The translations under genes were made by a program, and so were the position numbers. DNA of 64,000 nt from Brevibacterium oceani. GTDB taxonomy: Bacteria; Actinomycetota; Actinomycetes; Actinomycetales; Brevibacteriaceae. Below the pieces are notes generated by a model, which was not told where the DNA came from, searched no databases, and saw only the letters and a program-made list of their open reading frames with translations. Where the stretch lies: the NCBI RefSeq assembly GCF_013623835.1, contig NZ_JABKDE010000001.1, positions 496,001-560,000 of the forward strand, written 5' to 3'. Of the stretch, positions 34,383 through 44,096 are shown in pieces (position 1 is the first letter of the stretch; each line of letters opens with the position of its first letter).

Positions 34383-35749
34383 GAAACCTGCTTTCGGTTG
34401 GCACGCGGCGTGGCTGCGTGGGTGGTGAGCAGCGGCTGCTGCCCGGTTGACGGTTGATGGTCGGTGAAGGTGGCGGATACGGAGGTCAGCGTCGGTCCGG
34501 GGAGGTGCCCGGTCGCCTCGGCGGGGATCGGGATGAGGTCGCATACCTCACGCACGGCACCCCTGCCGCCGGGTCGGTCGAGGACCACGCGGGCCGCGGC
34601 GATGACCTTGGGGTGGGCGTCGGCGACCGCGATGGGCCAGCCGACGACGTCGAAGGCCTCGAGGTCGTTGATGTCGTTGCCGACGTAGGCCACGCGGGCC
34701 GGGTCGAGGTCGTTCGTCTCCATCCATGCGATGAGGATGTGGGCCTTGTTGTCGATGCCTTGGGCGACGTCGACGTGCAGCTTCTCCGCGCGGCGGGTGA
34801 CGACCGGGCTGCGTTCCTTCGACAGGATCATCACCGGCACTCCGGCCTTGACCAGGCGGGAGACCCCCATGCCGTCGCCGCGGTGGATGCGGACCTGCTC
34901 GTTGCCGTCCTCGTCGACGTAGGCGCCGTCGTCGGTGTGGACGCCGTCGAAGTCGGTGACCAGGGCGTCGACGTCGATGACCTGCGCGGTCTCCTGTGTG
35001 GAGGCGATGGCGCGGACGAGGCTGAGGTCGGACATGTCGTCGATCTCGCGGGCGTGCTCAGGCGGGACCTCTTCGATCCCGATGCGGCCGAAGAAACGGT
35101 GCTCGTGCTCGATGAGGCCGGCGGTGCGCATGACGTAGAACGCGCCGGTCTCGTTGAAGTGCTTGGCTCGGTCCTGACGGCGGGGGCGGTAGCTGGCCTC
35201 ATGGCCGACGGCCACGGCGGTGTCCTCGTCGTCGAGGCGCCACAGGAAGGAGTGGTCCTCGACTGCGGAGAACACGACGTCGGCTGCGTCGTCGCGGACG
35301 GTGCGCACCGCGTTCTCGATGGACGCGGAGTCGATGAAGGGGGAGGTGCACTGCATGAACACCGTGATGTCGACGTCCTCATCGAGGGTCGACAGGGTGT
35401 GGATGAGCGCGGATTCGCTGGTTGCGGTGTCCCCGGCGATGGCCGCGGGGCGGCGGGACACCTCGGCGCCGGCGCGCTGGGCCTCGGCGGCGATGCCCTC
35501 ATGGTCGGTCGAGACGATGACGCGGTCGATGCTCGGGCTCGCCTGCGCGGCGTGGACGGCGCGGGCCAGGAGCGAGACTCCCGCGACCTTCTGGAGGTTC
35601 TTCAGCGGGATCCCCTTGGAGCCGCCGCGGGCGGGGATGATGGCGACGGTCCGGTGCAGGTTGGCCGGCGTCGCGGGGGCCGCGGTGGTGCCTGCTCCCG
35701 GCGTCGGCTCGGGGGCATTCTGTTGAGGGGTCGTCGAAAGGTCATTCAC
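34379..35749 (-). CDS. neuA: CMP-nonulosonate synthetase fused to HAD phosphatase
   Basis: The 456-residue protein has a disordered Pro/Ala N-terminus, then a cytidylyltransferase domain (about 33-250) with TVAIIPARGGSKGIPLKN and MQCTSPF. A KDO-8-P-phosphatase-type HAD domain (about 256-405) follows, with nucleophile Asp266 and Asp268 in DFDGVHTDD and GNDINDLEAF (357-366). The fused domains would dephosphorylate a 9-phosphorylated nonulosonate and activate the free acid with CTP. It starts at GTG and is first in a six-gene overlapping operon. The C-terminal 45 residues are low complexity and may be linker only. Confidence 0.87.
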
Positions 35750-35878
35750 AATGATTCGACGCTAACGAGGCGGTGTTACCTCAAGGTGAATACGCCATGT
35801 CGCCGAGGCGACCCTTCGATGGCGAAGCCGTGACGAAGGTGCTGGTGGGGTGGTGCGAGGCAGCGAGCTGCACGCAGG

Positions 35879-37720
35879 TCAGCGCCAGGTGATGTTCCAC
35901 ATCCGGTTGTTCCAGGCGGAGAAAGGGATGACCTCGCCGGTGTAGATCGGCCAGAAGTAGGCGAACGCGAGGACAGCAGCTGCAAGGACGGCACCGACGA
36001 CCATCCGGCGGGACAGCAGCGCGATCGGGACGCGAGCGAAGAGCCGTCTGGTCGCGGATCCGGTCCTGACCTCGGTGTCGGACCTGAAGCCAGTACCGGC
36101 CGCACCTGTCGGCGCTCGACCCCACAGCAGGGTGAGGCAGTAGGTCACGGCGAGCACGACGAAGGGCACCATGACGATCGTGTAGAACGTGAAGATCGTC
36201 CGCTCCTGGTAGGCGAACCACGGCAACCAGGTCGCGGCGAGGCCGGCGAGGATGACGGCGGGGCGGACGTCTCGGCGGATGATCCACACCACGAGGCAGA
36301 TGAGCACGGCGAACGGTGCAAGTCCCCAGATCACCGGGTTGCCCACCGAGGTGATCGCCGAGGAGCACTTGTCGACCATGCATCCCATCGAACCGTGATC
36401 GTAGGACTCGTAGTAGAACGACGTCGGCCGCCACTGCACGATCCAGCCCCACGGATTCGACATGTACGGATGTTCGGAATCGAGGCCGACGTGGAACGAA
36501 TACGCCGTGTAGTGATAGTGCGCCAGGGACGGCAGCCACTGCAGCCAGTCCGGCAGCGACTGCCACCAGCCGAAGTTCTCGGCAGCCCAGTGCCGATCCC
36601 ACGCATTGTCGGAGCGGATCCACCCGGTCCAGCACACCAGATAGGTGATGAACGCGACCGGGACCAATTTGAGGAACGACGGGACGGCATCGCGAAGAAG
36701 CATGCCCAGCCACGGATGCACGACCCCGGCCTTGTGCCGCGAATGCACGTCCCACGCGACCAGGAGGATCCCGAACACGGCGGCCGCATAGAGACCCGAC
36801 CACTTCACACCCATGGCCAGGCCGATGCTGATTCCCGCGGCGATCACCCAGGGACGCACGCCGAGGCGGGGCCCGAAATTCACGGTGTCCCCGGACGTGG
36901 CCCGACGCCTCCGCCGGGTGCGGGTCTCGGGGTGGGCCGCCTCGGCGAGGGTGGAATCGGGTCGATGGGAATCAGCGGGTGCGGAGTCGGTGTGCTGGCC
37001 ATCGGTCTGCGGGGCAGCCGCGGTCGCATTCGTCCAGCGGGCGAGTTGCTTGGTCACCTGTTCGCGATCGAGCACGATGAAGAAGAAGGCGAGGAGCACG
37101 AAAGCCATGAGGACGATGTCGAGCAGGCTCGTGCGGGAGTGGACGAAGTGCTCGCCGTCGACGGCGAGGAGGCCGGCGGCGACGCAGGCGAAGAACGCCG
37201 AGCGGAAGAGCTTCCAGGCGATGACGCCGAAGAGGAAGATCGTCAGGGTGCCGATGATCGCCACCGAGAAGCGCCAGCCGAAGGAGTCGTCGACGCCGAA
37301 GAGGTGGATGCCGATGCCGATGAGCCATTTGCCCAGCGGCGGGTGGACGACGTATTCGGGGGTGGGCTCGATGACGCTGGGGTCGCCGGCGTTGAAGGAG
37401 TCGTCGGCGTTCTCGGGCCAGGAGCGCTCGTAGCCGAAGTTGAAGACCGAGTACCCATCCTTGACGTAGTACGTCTCGTCGAAGATCAGGCGGTGGGGGA
37501 AGTCGAGTCGGAACAGGCGCAGGGCCGCGCCGATGCCGGTGATGATGAGCAGGGCCGGCCACATCCACAGCGGTGCGCGGGTTGCCCACATGCCGGCGTG
37601 GAAGGTCCGCCGCCGCATGGCCGCGGCTCCGGCGCGCACCTTCTCGCGTCGCCTCGCCAGGCGTTCGCGGGCGATGCGCCGGGTGGGGGCCGGGGAGTCT
37701 GCGGTATGTGTCATCGTCAT
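35879..37720 (-). CDS. pmt: Polyprenyl-phosphate-mannose--protein mannosyltransferase (Pmt, GT39)
   Basis: The 613-residue GT-C membrane enzyme has the acidic first outer loop FPHRLIFDETYYVKDGYS (about 73-90) with the catalytic Asp-Glu pair, PPLGKWLIGIGI, around ten membrane spans, and a long extracytoplasmic loop (about 355-430) ending near two Cys residues. It O-mannosylates exported proteins from polyprenyl-phosphate mannose. A 49-residue Ser/Thr/Pro insert lies at about 230-280. In many actinobacteria pmt is divergent from rsmI; here three DUF4190-type genes sit between them. The 150-bp upstream of neuA separates it from the nonulosonate operon. Confidence 0.9.
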   Translation of the reverse strand: MTMTHTADSPAPTRRIARERLARRREKVRAGAAAMRRRTFHAGMWATRAPLWMWPALLIITGIGAALRLFRLDFPHRLIFDETYYVKDGYSVFNFGYERSWPENADDSFNAGDPSVIEPTPEYVVHPPLGKWLIGIGIHLFGVDDSFGWRFSVAIIGTLTIFLFGVIAWKLFRSAFFACVAAGLLAVDGEHFVHSRTSLLDIVLMAFVLLAFFFIVLDREQVTKQLARWTNATAAAPQTDGQHTDSAPADSHRPDSTLAEAAHPETRTRRRRRATSGDTVNFGPRLGVRPWVIAAGISIGLAMGVKWSGLYAAAVFGILLVAWDVHSRHKAGVVHPWLGMLLRDAVPSFLKLVPVAFITYLVCWTGWIRSDNAWDRHWAAENFGWWQSLPDWLQWLPSLAHYHYTAYSFHVGLDSEHPYMSNPWGWIVQWRPTSFYYESYDHGSMGCMVDKCSSAITSVGNPVIWGLAPFAVLICLVVWIIRRDVRPAVILAGLAATWLPWFAYQERTIFTFYTIVMVPFVVLAVTYCLTLLWGRAPTGAAGTGFRSDTEVRTGSATRRLFARVPIALLSRRMVVGAVLAAAVLAFAYFWPIYTGEVIPFSAWNNRMWNITWR

Positions 37721-37939
37721 CCAGTTTAGAGAGCGGGCACGGTCGGACTCTCATGCGACCCGCAGGGAGTAGTCGGGTGGAAAGTGCGCGGGGATGCAGC
37801 GTCGGCGCGGAATGCTCGGGGAAGTCGGAGTCGGCGGGAGCATGGAAGATGAGGTTCGGCACGGACAGCGGGATCGGCGAGCATTCGTCGGCGCGGACCA
37901 CTAGGGTAGTGGAAGACAGCCAGAGTCCGAGCCAGAACG

Positions 37940-38692
37940 GTGAAGCACGTGTCTAACAACCCCGATTACCGACCGAACCCGCCTCAGGTCGGCTCACAGC
38001 AATTCAACAACTACGGGTCCCAGCCGCAGAACGGTTCGGGACAGTACTCGCAGGGCCAGGCTTATGGGCAGAGCCAGCCGTACTCGCAAGATCAGCAGTA
38101 TGGCCAGAGTCAGTCGTACGGTCAGAGTCAGCCGTATGGGCAGGGCGGCTACAGTCAGTCCGACCCGTATAGCCAGCAGAACGGCTACGGTCAGGGAGGC
38201 TACAGCCAGCCCGGTGGCTACAGCCAGTCCGACCCGTACAGCCAGCAGAGCGCCTACAGCCAACCAGGTGCCTTTGGTTCGTACAGTCAGCCGGGTGCTT
38301 ACAGCCAACAGGGTGCCTACAGCCAGCCGATGACTTATGGTGCGCAGCCGATGATCGTCCGGCCCGTGGCGAACAAGATGGCCGTGTGGTCGATGTGGAT
38401 GGGCATCGGCGGCATCGGCGGAGGGTTCGTCTGCGGCGTGCTCTCGCTGATTCCGTTCATCGGATACCTGTTCAGCTTCATCGCGATGTTCCTGTGGATC
38501 GCACCCGTGCTCGCCATCATCTTCGGACACATCGGCCTGAGCCAGATCAAGCGCACCGGTGAAGAAGGGCGCGGTCAGGGGCTGGCCGGACTGATCATCG
38601 GCTATGTCAGCATCGGTCTCGGACTCCTGAGCATGCTCATTGTGATCGGTATCTTCGGGATCGGCTTCCTGGCCATGATGGGCGGCTCCTGA
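37940..38692 (+). CDS. DUF4190-type membrane protein with Gln/Tyr/Ser-rich repeats
   Basis: The 250-residue protein has a 135-residue N-terminal region made of imperfect repeats of [16 protein letters not shown] type, then two or three hydrophobic spans ([38 protein letters not shown] and [32 protein letters not shown]). [17 protein letters not shown] between them is the DUF4190 hallmark. The repeat region resembles prion-like, phase-separating sequences. Start is GTG at 37940 or the in-frame GTG 9 nt later. It is the first of three such genes before rsmI. No function is known. Confidence 0.75.
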   Translation: MKHVSNNPDYRPNPPQVGSQQFNNYGSQPQNGSGQYSQGQAYGQSQPYSQDQQYGQSQSYGQSQPYGQGGYSQSDPYSQQNGYGQGGYSQPGGYSQSDPYSQQSAYSQPGAFGSYSQPGAYSQQGAYSQPMTYGAQPMIVRPVANKMAVWSMWMGIGGIGGGFVCGVLSLIPFIGYLFSFIAMFLWIAPVLAIIFGHIGLSQIKRTGEEGRGQGLAGLIIGYVSIGLGLLSMLIVIGIFGIGFLAMMGGS

Positions 38693-38954
38693 ACCGTCGG
38701 GACTGGCTCTCCGAATGAGCGGCCTCAACTGACTCACCACTCTCCACGCACGGCAACCCTGTGCGTCGGGACAGTTCGCGACAATCGATGAGCCGCCTCG
38801 GCGAGGTCGGATTCCGGCCCTGCAATCCCTGGTGCAGGACTGCAACACGATTCGGAGTCCGGGTGCGTCGGACCTCGATAGCGTAGGTGTCAGACAAGGG
38901 GAACCGTGGAATCCGGGCCCCACGACCGGCCAGAGCCATCGGAGAGCAACTGAC
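38693..38954. other. Gap between DUF4190 genes
   Basis: A 262-bp non-coding stretch holding one intergenic copy of the highly iterated CGCCTCGGCG decamer (38794). GGAGAG lies 5 nt before the next start codon. No terminator or promoter is assignable. Confidence 0.4.
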
Positions 38955-39422
38955 ATGTACACGCGCCAACTGCCCATCGGCAGCACCTACACCGGGTCGA
39001 ACCGATCGTCGGCGATGAACGGTTCGGTGTCGGCCGCCTCGGCGCCGCGAGCTGTGCCGGCTGAAGCTGCGGTGGTTCCGGCCTCGGTGCACACACCTGT
39101 CACCTACGGCAATGCGGCTCCGGTCGTCATCTACCAGCAGGTCGCGCCGACGAACTCCGCGGCGATCGTGTCGCTGGTGCTCACGCTCATCTCGTTCACC
39201 TCATCGATCTTCCTCTTCGGCATCGTCGGGATCATCTTCGGTCACGTCGCCCGTTCACAGATCAAGAAGCGCGGTGAACGTGGCAATGGAATGGCAGTGG
39301 CCGGACTGTGGCTGGGCTACCTCAGCGTTCTCTTCTGGATCGGCTTCTGGCTCGTCTACTTCGGCATCATCGCCCTGGTCATCGGCGTCGGCATCGCCGC
39401 AGGAGGTGGCACTGTCAGCTGA
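38955..39422 (+). CDS. DUF4190-type membrane protein
   Basis: The 155-residue protein has an Ala/Ser/Val-rich N-terminus of about 70 residues, then two hydrophobic segments: SAAIVSLVLTLISFTSSIFLFGIVGIIFG and LWLGYLSVLFWIGFWLVYFGIIALVIGVGI. They flank GHVARSQIKKRGERGNGMAVAG, the conserved DUF4190 loop. It is the middle of three paralogues that share this loop but differ completely in their N-termini. GGAGAG before the ATG fixes the start; the longer frame upstream is rejected. Probably a small cell-envelope protein of unknown role. Confidence 0.8.
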   Translation: MYTRQLPIGSTYTGSNRSSAMNGSVSAASAPRAVPAEAAVVPASVHTPVTYGNAAPVVIYQQVAPTNSAAIVSLVLTLISFTSSIFLFGIVGIIFGHVARSQIKKRGERGNGMAVAGLWLGYLSVLFWIGFWLVYFGIIALVIGVGIAAGGGTVS

Positions 39423-39567
39423 CGATTCGCGGGGTCGGGGACCGGGCCGCCGTGCTGTCCTGACGAGCCTTGATCGCTCCGCAACTGTGACAGACCTGTA
39501 ACCGCCCCACCTTTTGCCGGAATCAACGACTCTGTACCGTTGAAGGCAGACACAAGGAGACTTCACC

Positions 39568-39999
39568 ATGAGCAGCCAGAACAACTGGAACAATCCGGAC
39601 ATGTACTACCAGCAGCCGCAGTCGAATGCAGGCAGCGGCTACGGGGCACAGTCCTACGGCTCGAATGGGGCATACGCTGCCAACACGCAGTATGCCGGCG
39701 GCCCGGGCTACGTCTACCAGCCGCTGCCGCCGACGAACACGCTCTCCGTCGTCGCGCTCGTCTGCTCCATCGCCGGATTCATGATGTTTCCGATCATCGG
39801 CGGCATCGCTGGGGTGATCATGGGCCACATCTCCAAGAAGCAGATCAGCGTCAGCGGTGAACGTGGCGAAGGCATGGCGGTCGGCGCACTGTGGGTCGGG
39901 TATGTCGGCACCGCTCTGTGGGTCCTCGGCTTCCTGGCCATCATGTTCCTCTATCTCGGCATGTTCGCCCTCATCCTCGGCACGGCCGGAGCCTCGTGA
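39568..39999 (+). CDS. DUF4190-type membrane protein, coupled to rsmI
   Basis: The 143-residue protein has a short Asn/Gln/Tyr-rich N-terminus (NNWNNPDMYYQQPQSNAGS), then LSVVALVCSIAGFMMFPIIGGIAGVIMGHISKKQISVSGERGEGMAVG and a final double hydrophobic segment. GHISKKQI is again the DUF4190 loop. Its last codon overlaps the GTG start of rsmI by 4 bp (GTGA), so rsmI is translated by coupling. AGGAG lies about 9 nt before its ATG. Role unknown. Confidence 0.8.
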   Translation: MSSQNNWNNPDMYYQQPQSNAGSGYGAQSYGSNGAYAANTQYAGGPGYVYQPLPPTNTLSVVALVCSIAGFMMFPIIGGIAGVIMGHISKKQISVSGERGEGMAVGALWVGYVGTALWVLGFLAIMFLYLGMFALILGTAGAS

Positions 40000-40865
40000 C
40001 GCAGCCGAGTGATTCAGAGTCGCCCGGCACCGACCCCACCGGCGGACGACTCATCCTGGTCGGGACTCCGATCGGCAACCTCGGCGATGCGAGCCCGCGG
40101 ATGCGGCAGGCCATCGAAACCGCCGATGTCATCGCCGCCGAGGACACGCGGCGGTTCCTCTCCCTGGCGCAACGGCTCAACCTCACCCACACGAACCGCG
40201 TCGTCAGCGTCTTCGACCACAACGAAGGGCATCGCGCGCCCGAGCTCGTCGACCTCATCGCCGCAGGTGAGACCGTGGTTCTGCTCTCCGATGCTGGAAT
40301 GCCCGCCGTCTCCGACCCCGGCTATCGCGTGGTCAGGGCCTGCGCCGAGGCGGGGCTGGCCATCACGTCAACCCCGGGCCCGTCCGCGGTGCTCATGGCC
40401 TTGGCGGTCTCGGGACTGCCGAGCGATCGCTTCAGCTTCGAAGGGTTCCTGCCCCGGAAGTCTGGGCAGCGTAGGACTCTGCTTGAGGAACTCAAGGCCG
40501 AGAAGCGGACAATGGTCTTCTTCGAAAGCCCCCACCGCATCGTCGATGCGATGGACGACTTCGCCGAGGTGATCGGCGACGACCGGCCCATGAGCATCAG
40601 CCGCGAACTCACGAAGACCTACGAGGAGACCCTGCGTGGGACGGTTGGATCCCTGCGGGAACTCGCCGCAGACGGCTTGCGTGGGGAACTGACCCTGGTG
40701 CTCGCCGGCGCCACCGAGGTCGAAACGGCTCCGGAGGACCACCTCGGCGAGGTCAGCGAACTGGTCGATGCCGGGGTGCGCGCGAAGGAAGCCGCCGGAC
40801 AGGTGGCGAAGAAGTTCGGACTGTCGAAACGCGACGTCTACGAGGCCTGGCTCCACCGCGAGTGA
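39996..40865 (+). CDS. rsmI: 16S rRNA (cytidine-1402-2'-O)-methyltransferase RsmI
   Basis: The 289-residue enzyme methylates the ribose of C1402 in 16S rRNA using SAM. Landmarks are LILVGTPIGNLGDASPRM, IAAEDTRRFLSL, VVLLSDAGMPAVSDPGY, ITSTPGPSAVLMAL and MVFFESPHRI. The GTG start overlaps the stop of the DUF4190 gene. In the usual actinobacterial order rsmI is followed by metG; here a nuclease-like gene and two palindromic repeats intervene. The C-terminal helix-turn-helix-like tail (KKFGLSKRDVYEAW) is normal for RsmI. Confidence 0.93.
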   Translation: MTQPSDSESPGTDPTGGRLILVGTPIGNLGDASPRMRQAIETADVIAAEDTRRFLSLAQRLNLTHTNRVVSVFDHNEGHRAPELVDLIAAGETVVLLSDAGMPAVSDPGYRVVRACAEAGLAITSTPGPSAVLMALAVSGLPSDRFSFEGFLPRKSGQRRTLLEELKAEKRTMVFFESPHRIVDAMDDFAEVIGDDRPMSISRELTKTYEETLRGTVGSLRELAADGLRGELTLVLAGATEVETAPEDHLGEVSELVDAGVRAKEAAGQVAKKFGLSKRDVYEAWLHRE

Positions 40866-40970
40866 GGGCCGTGCTGGTGTTTTGCCATCCCCGGGGCCAC
40901 GTACCTCATTTCTTGCCGCCTAATCGCGGACTCGACTTCGGCGTGCTCAGGTGTGGACAGCAATCGGCGC

Positions 40971-41024
40971 AACTCAGGCTGAGCAGCCCAGTTCGGAACT
41001 TGGGCTACTCAGCCTCAGGTGAGT
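40971..41024. repeat. Intergenic palindrome family A, copy 1
   Basis: Near-palindrome built on GAGCAGCCCAGTT and its complement AACTTGGGCTACTC, with outer arms CTCAGGCTGAG / CTCAGCCTCAG. The same core appears at 42309-42362, 49388-49449 and 57881-57946. It lies between rsmI and the nuclease-like gene. Confidence 0.75.
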
Positions 41025-41194
41025 CGGAAAAGTGACCGGCCCATACTCTGGGGCCACTTGCTGCGATCACTTGCGCTGTGACCACTGTGGACAGGGCCAC
41101 CACTTGCACACCTATCGCTGGGGACCGAATCGGCGAATCCACAGGCGATTCTTCTGCCCTTGTCGCGCCGGGGCACGGCAGTGACGATGCCGAC

Positions 41195-42259
41195 ATGAAG
41201 AGCAATGTTGTGTACTTCCAGGATCTGCGAATTGCAGGGGCGACCAACTCGGACATCAGCAATGCGTTGAAATGCTGCCTGATGAAACTGTCGCGCGGCG
41301 TCTATTCGGTCATCCGCAGATGTGAGACTCGCGCCCACCGTCGGTTCCAGGATTTCGCCGATGACATCGCCTGGTTGAACTATCACGAGACAGGGCGCCA
41401 CCAAGATCGTGAGCAGGCACGGTCGTACCAGAACCACCTCAAGATCTTACGGATACGTCACTACCCGCACTACCGGCCCGGCGACATCGTGTGCGGCATA
41501 TCAGCTGCTCGACTGCATAAGTTAGGGATGTTCAACGAGCCGGAACAAGCGGTGTCGGTGTTCCATCCGGTCTCGAGTACGTCCTCTGCCGAACTCATCA
41601 GGCGGCGCAGGCCGATCTCGGACGACGATGTCTGCCTGGTCGATGGGCTTCGAGTGACCTCGGCGGCACGAACCGCATTGGACTTGAGGGCAGAGCTCGG
41701 CGCGGGAGCCTGCTTCGCCGCAATGGAACAGACACTTCGTCGGCACATGTTCGGCGACGACGAAGACGAAATCTTCAGAATCGGGTATGCGCCGTTTCTC
41801 ATGGATGACGTGCCAGAAGCCGTCGAGGAAGTGTTCAGCTCACCGATTTCACGATTGTCCAGGGGGCGGAAAATCGCCTCGGCTCTCGCGACGTACGTAT
41901 CGCCGCTGTCGGAAAGCTATGCGGAGAGCCGTGCTTCTCTCAGCCTGCATCTGCTGGGACTGCACGAGTTCAGCCAGCAAGTCGAGATCCGCGATGGCGG
42001 TCGGCTGCTGACACGACTCGATTTCCTATTCCGGGAGGACAGAGTCGCGATCTATGTGGACGGGACGCAGAAATACGTCGACGGCGGATTCGACGTGATG
42101 AACAAGGAGAGCCGTCAGCACAACCGGCTGTTGGCGATGGGATACAAGGTCGTGCGATTCAAGTTCAATGAGGTACTCGAGGCGAAGAAGTTCGGCCAGA
42201 AGCTCTTCCAACAAGTGCCTGAGCTGAAGAGCCGGTGTCGCGAGCGGCTGATTCTGTGA
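41195..42259 (+). CDS. AbiEi/DUF559-like protein, nuclease fold with altered active site
   Basis: The 354-residue protein has an N-terminal AbiEi-antitoxin-type region (IAGATNSDISNALKCCLMKLSRGVYSVI) and VTSAARTALDLRAELG in the middle. The C-terminal domain matches the DUF559/Vsr-like PD-(D/E)XK fold: LTRLDFLFREDRVAIYVDGTQKY then NKESRQHNRLLAMGYKVVRFKFNEVL. Where the family usually has Glu before VDG (VEVDG), this protein has Tyr (IYVDG), so nuclease activity may be lost. A GTG at 41078 would give a longer protein; I prefer the Met before KSNVVYF. The gene is bracketed by family A palindromes. Confidence 0.6.
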   Translation: MKSNVVYFQDLRIAGATNSDISNALKCCLMKLSRGVYSVIRRCETRAHRRFQDFADDIAWLNYHETGRHQDREQARSYQNHLKILRIRHYPHYRPGDIVCGISAARLHKLGMFNEPEQAVSVFHPVSSTSSAELIRRRRPISDDDVCLVDGLRVTSAARTALDLRAELGAGACFAAMEQTLRRHMFGDDEDEIFRIGYAPFLMDDVPEAVEEVFSSPISRLSRGRKIASALATYVSPLSESYAESRASLSLHLLGLHEFSQQVEIRDGGRLLTRLDFLFREDRVAIYVDGTQKYVDGGFDVMNKESRQHNRLLAMGYKVVRFKFNEVLEAKKFGQKLFQQVPELKSRCRERLIL

Positions 42260-42308
42260 CTCCGCTTGTCGCGCTCGCTTGGTTCAGGACGCGATCGCCT
42301 GGTTCAGC

Positions 42309-42362
42309 ACAACTTAGGCTGGGCAGCCCAGTTCCGAACCTGGGCTACTCAGCGCACACTGT
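42309..42362. repeat. Intergenic palindrome family A, copy 2
   Basis: Core GGGCAGCCCAGTT and AACCTGGGCTACTCAGC, 50 bp after the nuclease-like gene. With copy 1 it brackets that gene in the same orientation. The outer arms are less well paired than in copy 1. Confidence 0.7.
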
Positions 42363-42375
42363 GCCGGAAGCCTCG

Positions 42376-42470
42376 GGACCCCGCGCCCACCTCCCGCGGA
42401 CTCGCGCCCACCACCGCACTCCCGCGGACTCGCGCCCACCACCGCACTCCCGCGGACCCGTGCACGCCCG
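42376..42470. repeat. Short direct repeats upstream of metG
   Basis: The phrase CTCGCGCCCACCACCGCACT-like recurs: CCCGCGGACTCGCGCCCACC appears at about 42394 and again at about 42422, followed by a third partial CCCGCGGACCCGTGCACG. It lies in the metG leader and adds no coding frame I can support. Confidence 0.45.
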
Positions 42471-42500
42471 CAACCGCGCGTCCCTTAGACTGAGTGACCT

Positions 42501-44096
42501 ATGGGTTACTACTTGACGACAGCGATTGCCTACCCCAACGGGGCCATTCACATCGGGCATGCCTATGAGTACATTGCGGCCGACACGATCGCCCGGTTCA
42601 AGCGGCTGGACAATCACGAGGTATTCTTCGCAACCGGCACCGACGAGCACGGGCTGAAGATGCTGCAGGCCGCGAACAAGCTCGGCATCACGCCCAAGGA
42701 ACTCGCCGACGACAACGCGAAGAACTTCCGCGACACCCAGCTCGCCCTCGGATCGACCTTCGACCGGTTCATCCGCACCACCGACGAAGACCACTACGAG
42801 GCGTCGAAGGCCATCTGGCGCAGGATCGAAGAGGCCGGCGACATCTACCTCGACACCTACGCCGGCTGGTATTCGGTCCGCGACGAGGCCTACTACACAG
42901 AAGACGAGACCGAGGTCGTCGACGGTGTGCGCCTGTCCAAGGAGACCCGCACCGAGGTGACCTGGACCGAAGAGGAGTCCTACTTCTTCCGCTTGTCGAA
43001 GTACCAGGACAAGCTGCTCGAGCTGTACAAGACCCATCCCGAGTTCATCGGCCCCGACTCCCGCCGCAACGAGATCGCCTCCTTCGTCTCCTCCGGCCTC
43101 AAGGACCTCTCTGTCTCCCGCACCACCTTCGACTGGGGAGTTCCCGTGCCCGGCAACGAGAAGCACGTGATGTACGTGTGGATCGACGCTCTGACGAACT
43201 ACCTCACCGCCGCCGGCTACCCCGATGACCAGGAACGTCTCGACAAGTGGTGGCCCGCCGACGTTCACATCATCGGCAAGGACATCATCCGCTTCCACAG
43301 CGTCTACTGGCCCGCGTTCCTTATGAGCGCCGGCATGGACCTGCCCAAGCGCGTCCACGCCCACGGCTTCCTCTTCAACTCCGGAGAGAAGATGTCGAAG
43401 TCCGTCGGCAACGTCGTCGACCCGCTCGACCTCGTCGACGCCTTCGGCCTGGACACCCTGCGCTTCTTCCTCTTCCGCGAGTTCTCCTACGGCCAGGACG
43501 GGTCCTATACGAAGGACTCGATCATCACCCGGAAGAACTCGGATCTGGCCAACGAGTACGGCAACCTCGCCCAGCGCTCCCTGTCGATGATCGCGAAGAA
43601 CTGCGACGCCCAGGTGCCGCAGCCGGGTGAGCTCACCGAGGCGGACGAAGCCCTGCTCGCCCTCGCCCGGGCCGTGCCCGACACCGCCCGCCGCCACGTC
43701 GACACCCAGGCCCTCCACCTCTACGTCGAGGCCTGCTGGAAAGTGCTCTCCGAGGCCAACCGCTACTTCTCCGCACAGGAGCCGTGGAAGCTGAAGAAGA
43801 CCGATCCCGAGCGCATGGCCACCGTGCTGTGGGTGACGATCGAGGTCGTGCGCATCATCTCGATCCTCATCCAGCCCGTCATGCCCGAGTCCGCCGGCAA
43901 GATCCTCGACCTCCTCGGCGTTCCCGCAGGCAACGGCGAGGCCGGAGCGAAGGTCCTGCCGACTGCGACTGAATCCGGGTCCGGCGCCGAGGTGGATCCC
44001 CGGTCCTTCGCCGCCGTCGAGTTCCCGCTCGAGCCGGGCACCCCGCTGCCGAAGCCTGAGCCCGTGTTCCCGAAGTTCGTGGAGGAGTCCGAGTAA
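42501..44096 (+). CDS. metG: Methionyl-tRNA synthetase
   Basis: The 531-residue class I synthetase charges initiator and elongator tRNA-Met. It begins [22 protein letters not shown], with HIGH in the signature position, and carries KMSKS in [14 protein letters not shown] (about 300). An anticodon-binding helical domain follows (about 370-490). The CxxC zinc knuckle between halves is absent, so it is the short zinc-free form. There is no C-terminal tRNA-binding EMAP-like domain. Its stop overlaps the tatD start by one base. Confidence 0.96.
   Translation: MGYYLTTAIAYPNGAIHIGHAYEYIAADTIARFKRLDNHEVFFATGTDEHGLKMLQAANKLGITPKELADDNAKNFRDTQLALGSTFDRFIRTTDEDHYEASKAIWRRIEEAGDIYLDTYAGWYSVRDEAYYTEDETEVVDGVRLSKETRTEVTWTEEESYFFRLSKYQDKLLELYKTHPEFIGPDSRRNEIASFVSSGLKDLSVSRTTFDWGVPVPGNEKHVMYVWIDALTNYLTAAGYPDDQERLDKWWPADVHIIGKDIIRFHSVYWPAFLMSAGMDLPKRVHAHGFLFNSGEKMSKSVGNVVDPLDLVDAFGLDTLRFFLFREFSYGQDGSYTKDSIITRKNSDLANEYGNLAQRSLSMIAKNCDAQVPQPGELTEADEALLALARAVPDTARRHVDTQALHLYVEACWKVLSEANRYFSAQEPWKLKKTDPERMATVLWVTIEVVRIISILIQPVMPESAGKILDLLGVPAGNGEAGAKVLPTATESGSGAEVDPRSFAAVEFPLEPGTPLPKPEPVFPKFVEESE

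Noticed and set aside
35750..35878. Promoter for the nonulosonate operon
   Set aside because: A TTGAGG and several TAnnnT hexamers exist but spacings are wrong; I could not assign it.
41078..41194. GTG start giving a longer nuclease-like protein
   Set aside because: The extra 39 residues are not typical of the family and no ribosome-binding site precedes the GTG; kept only as an alternative.
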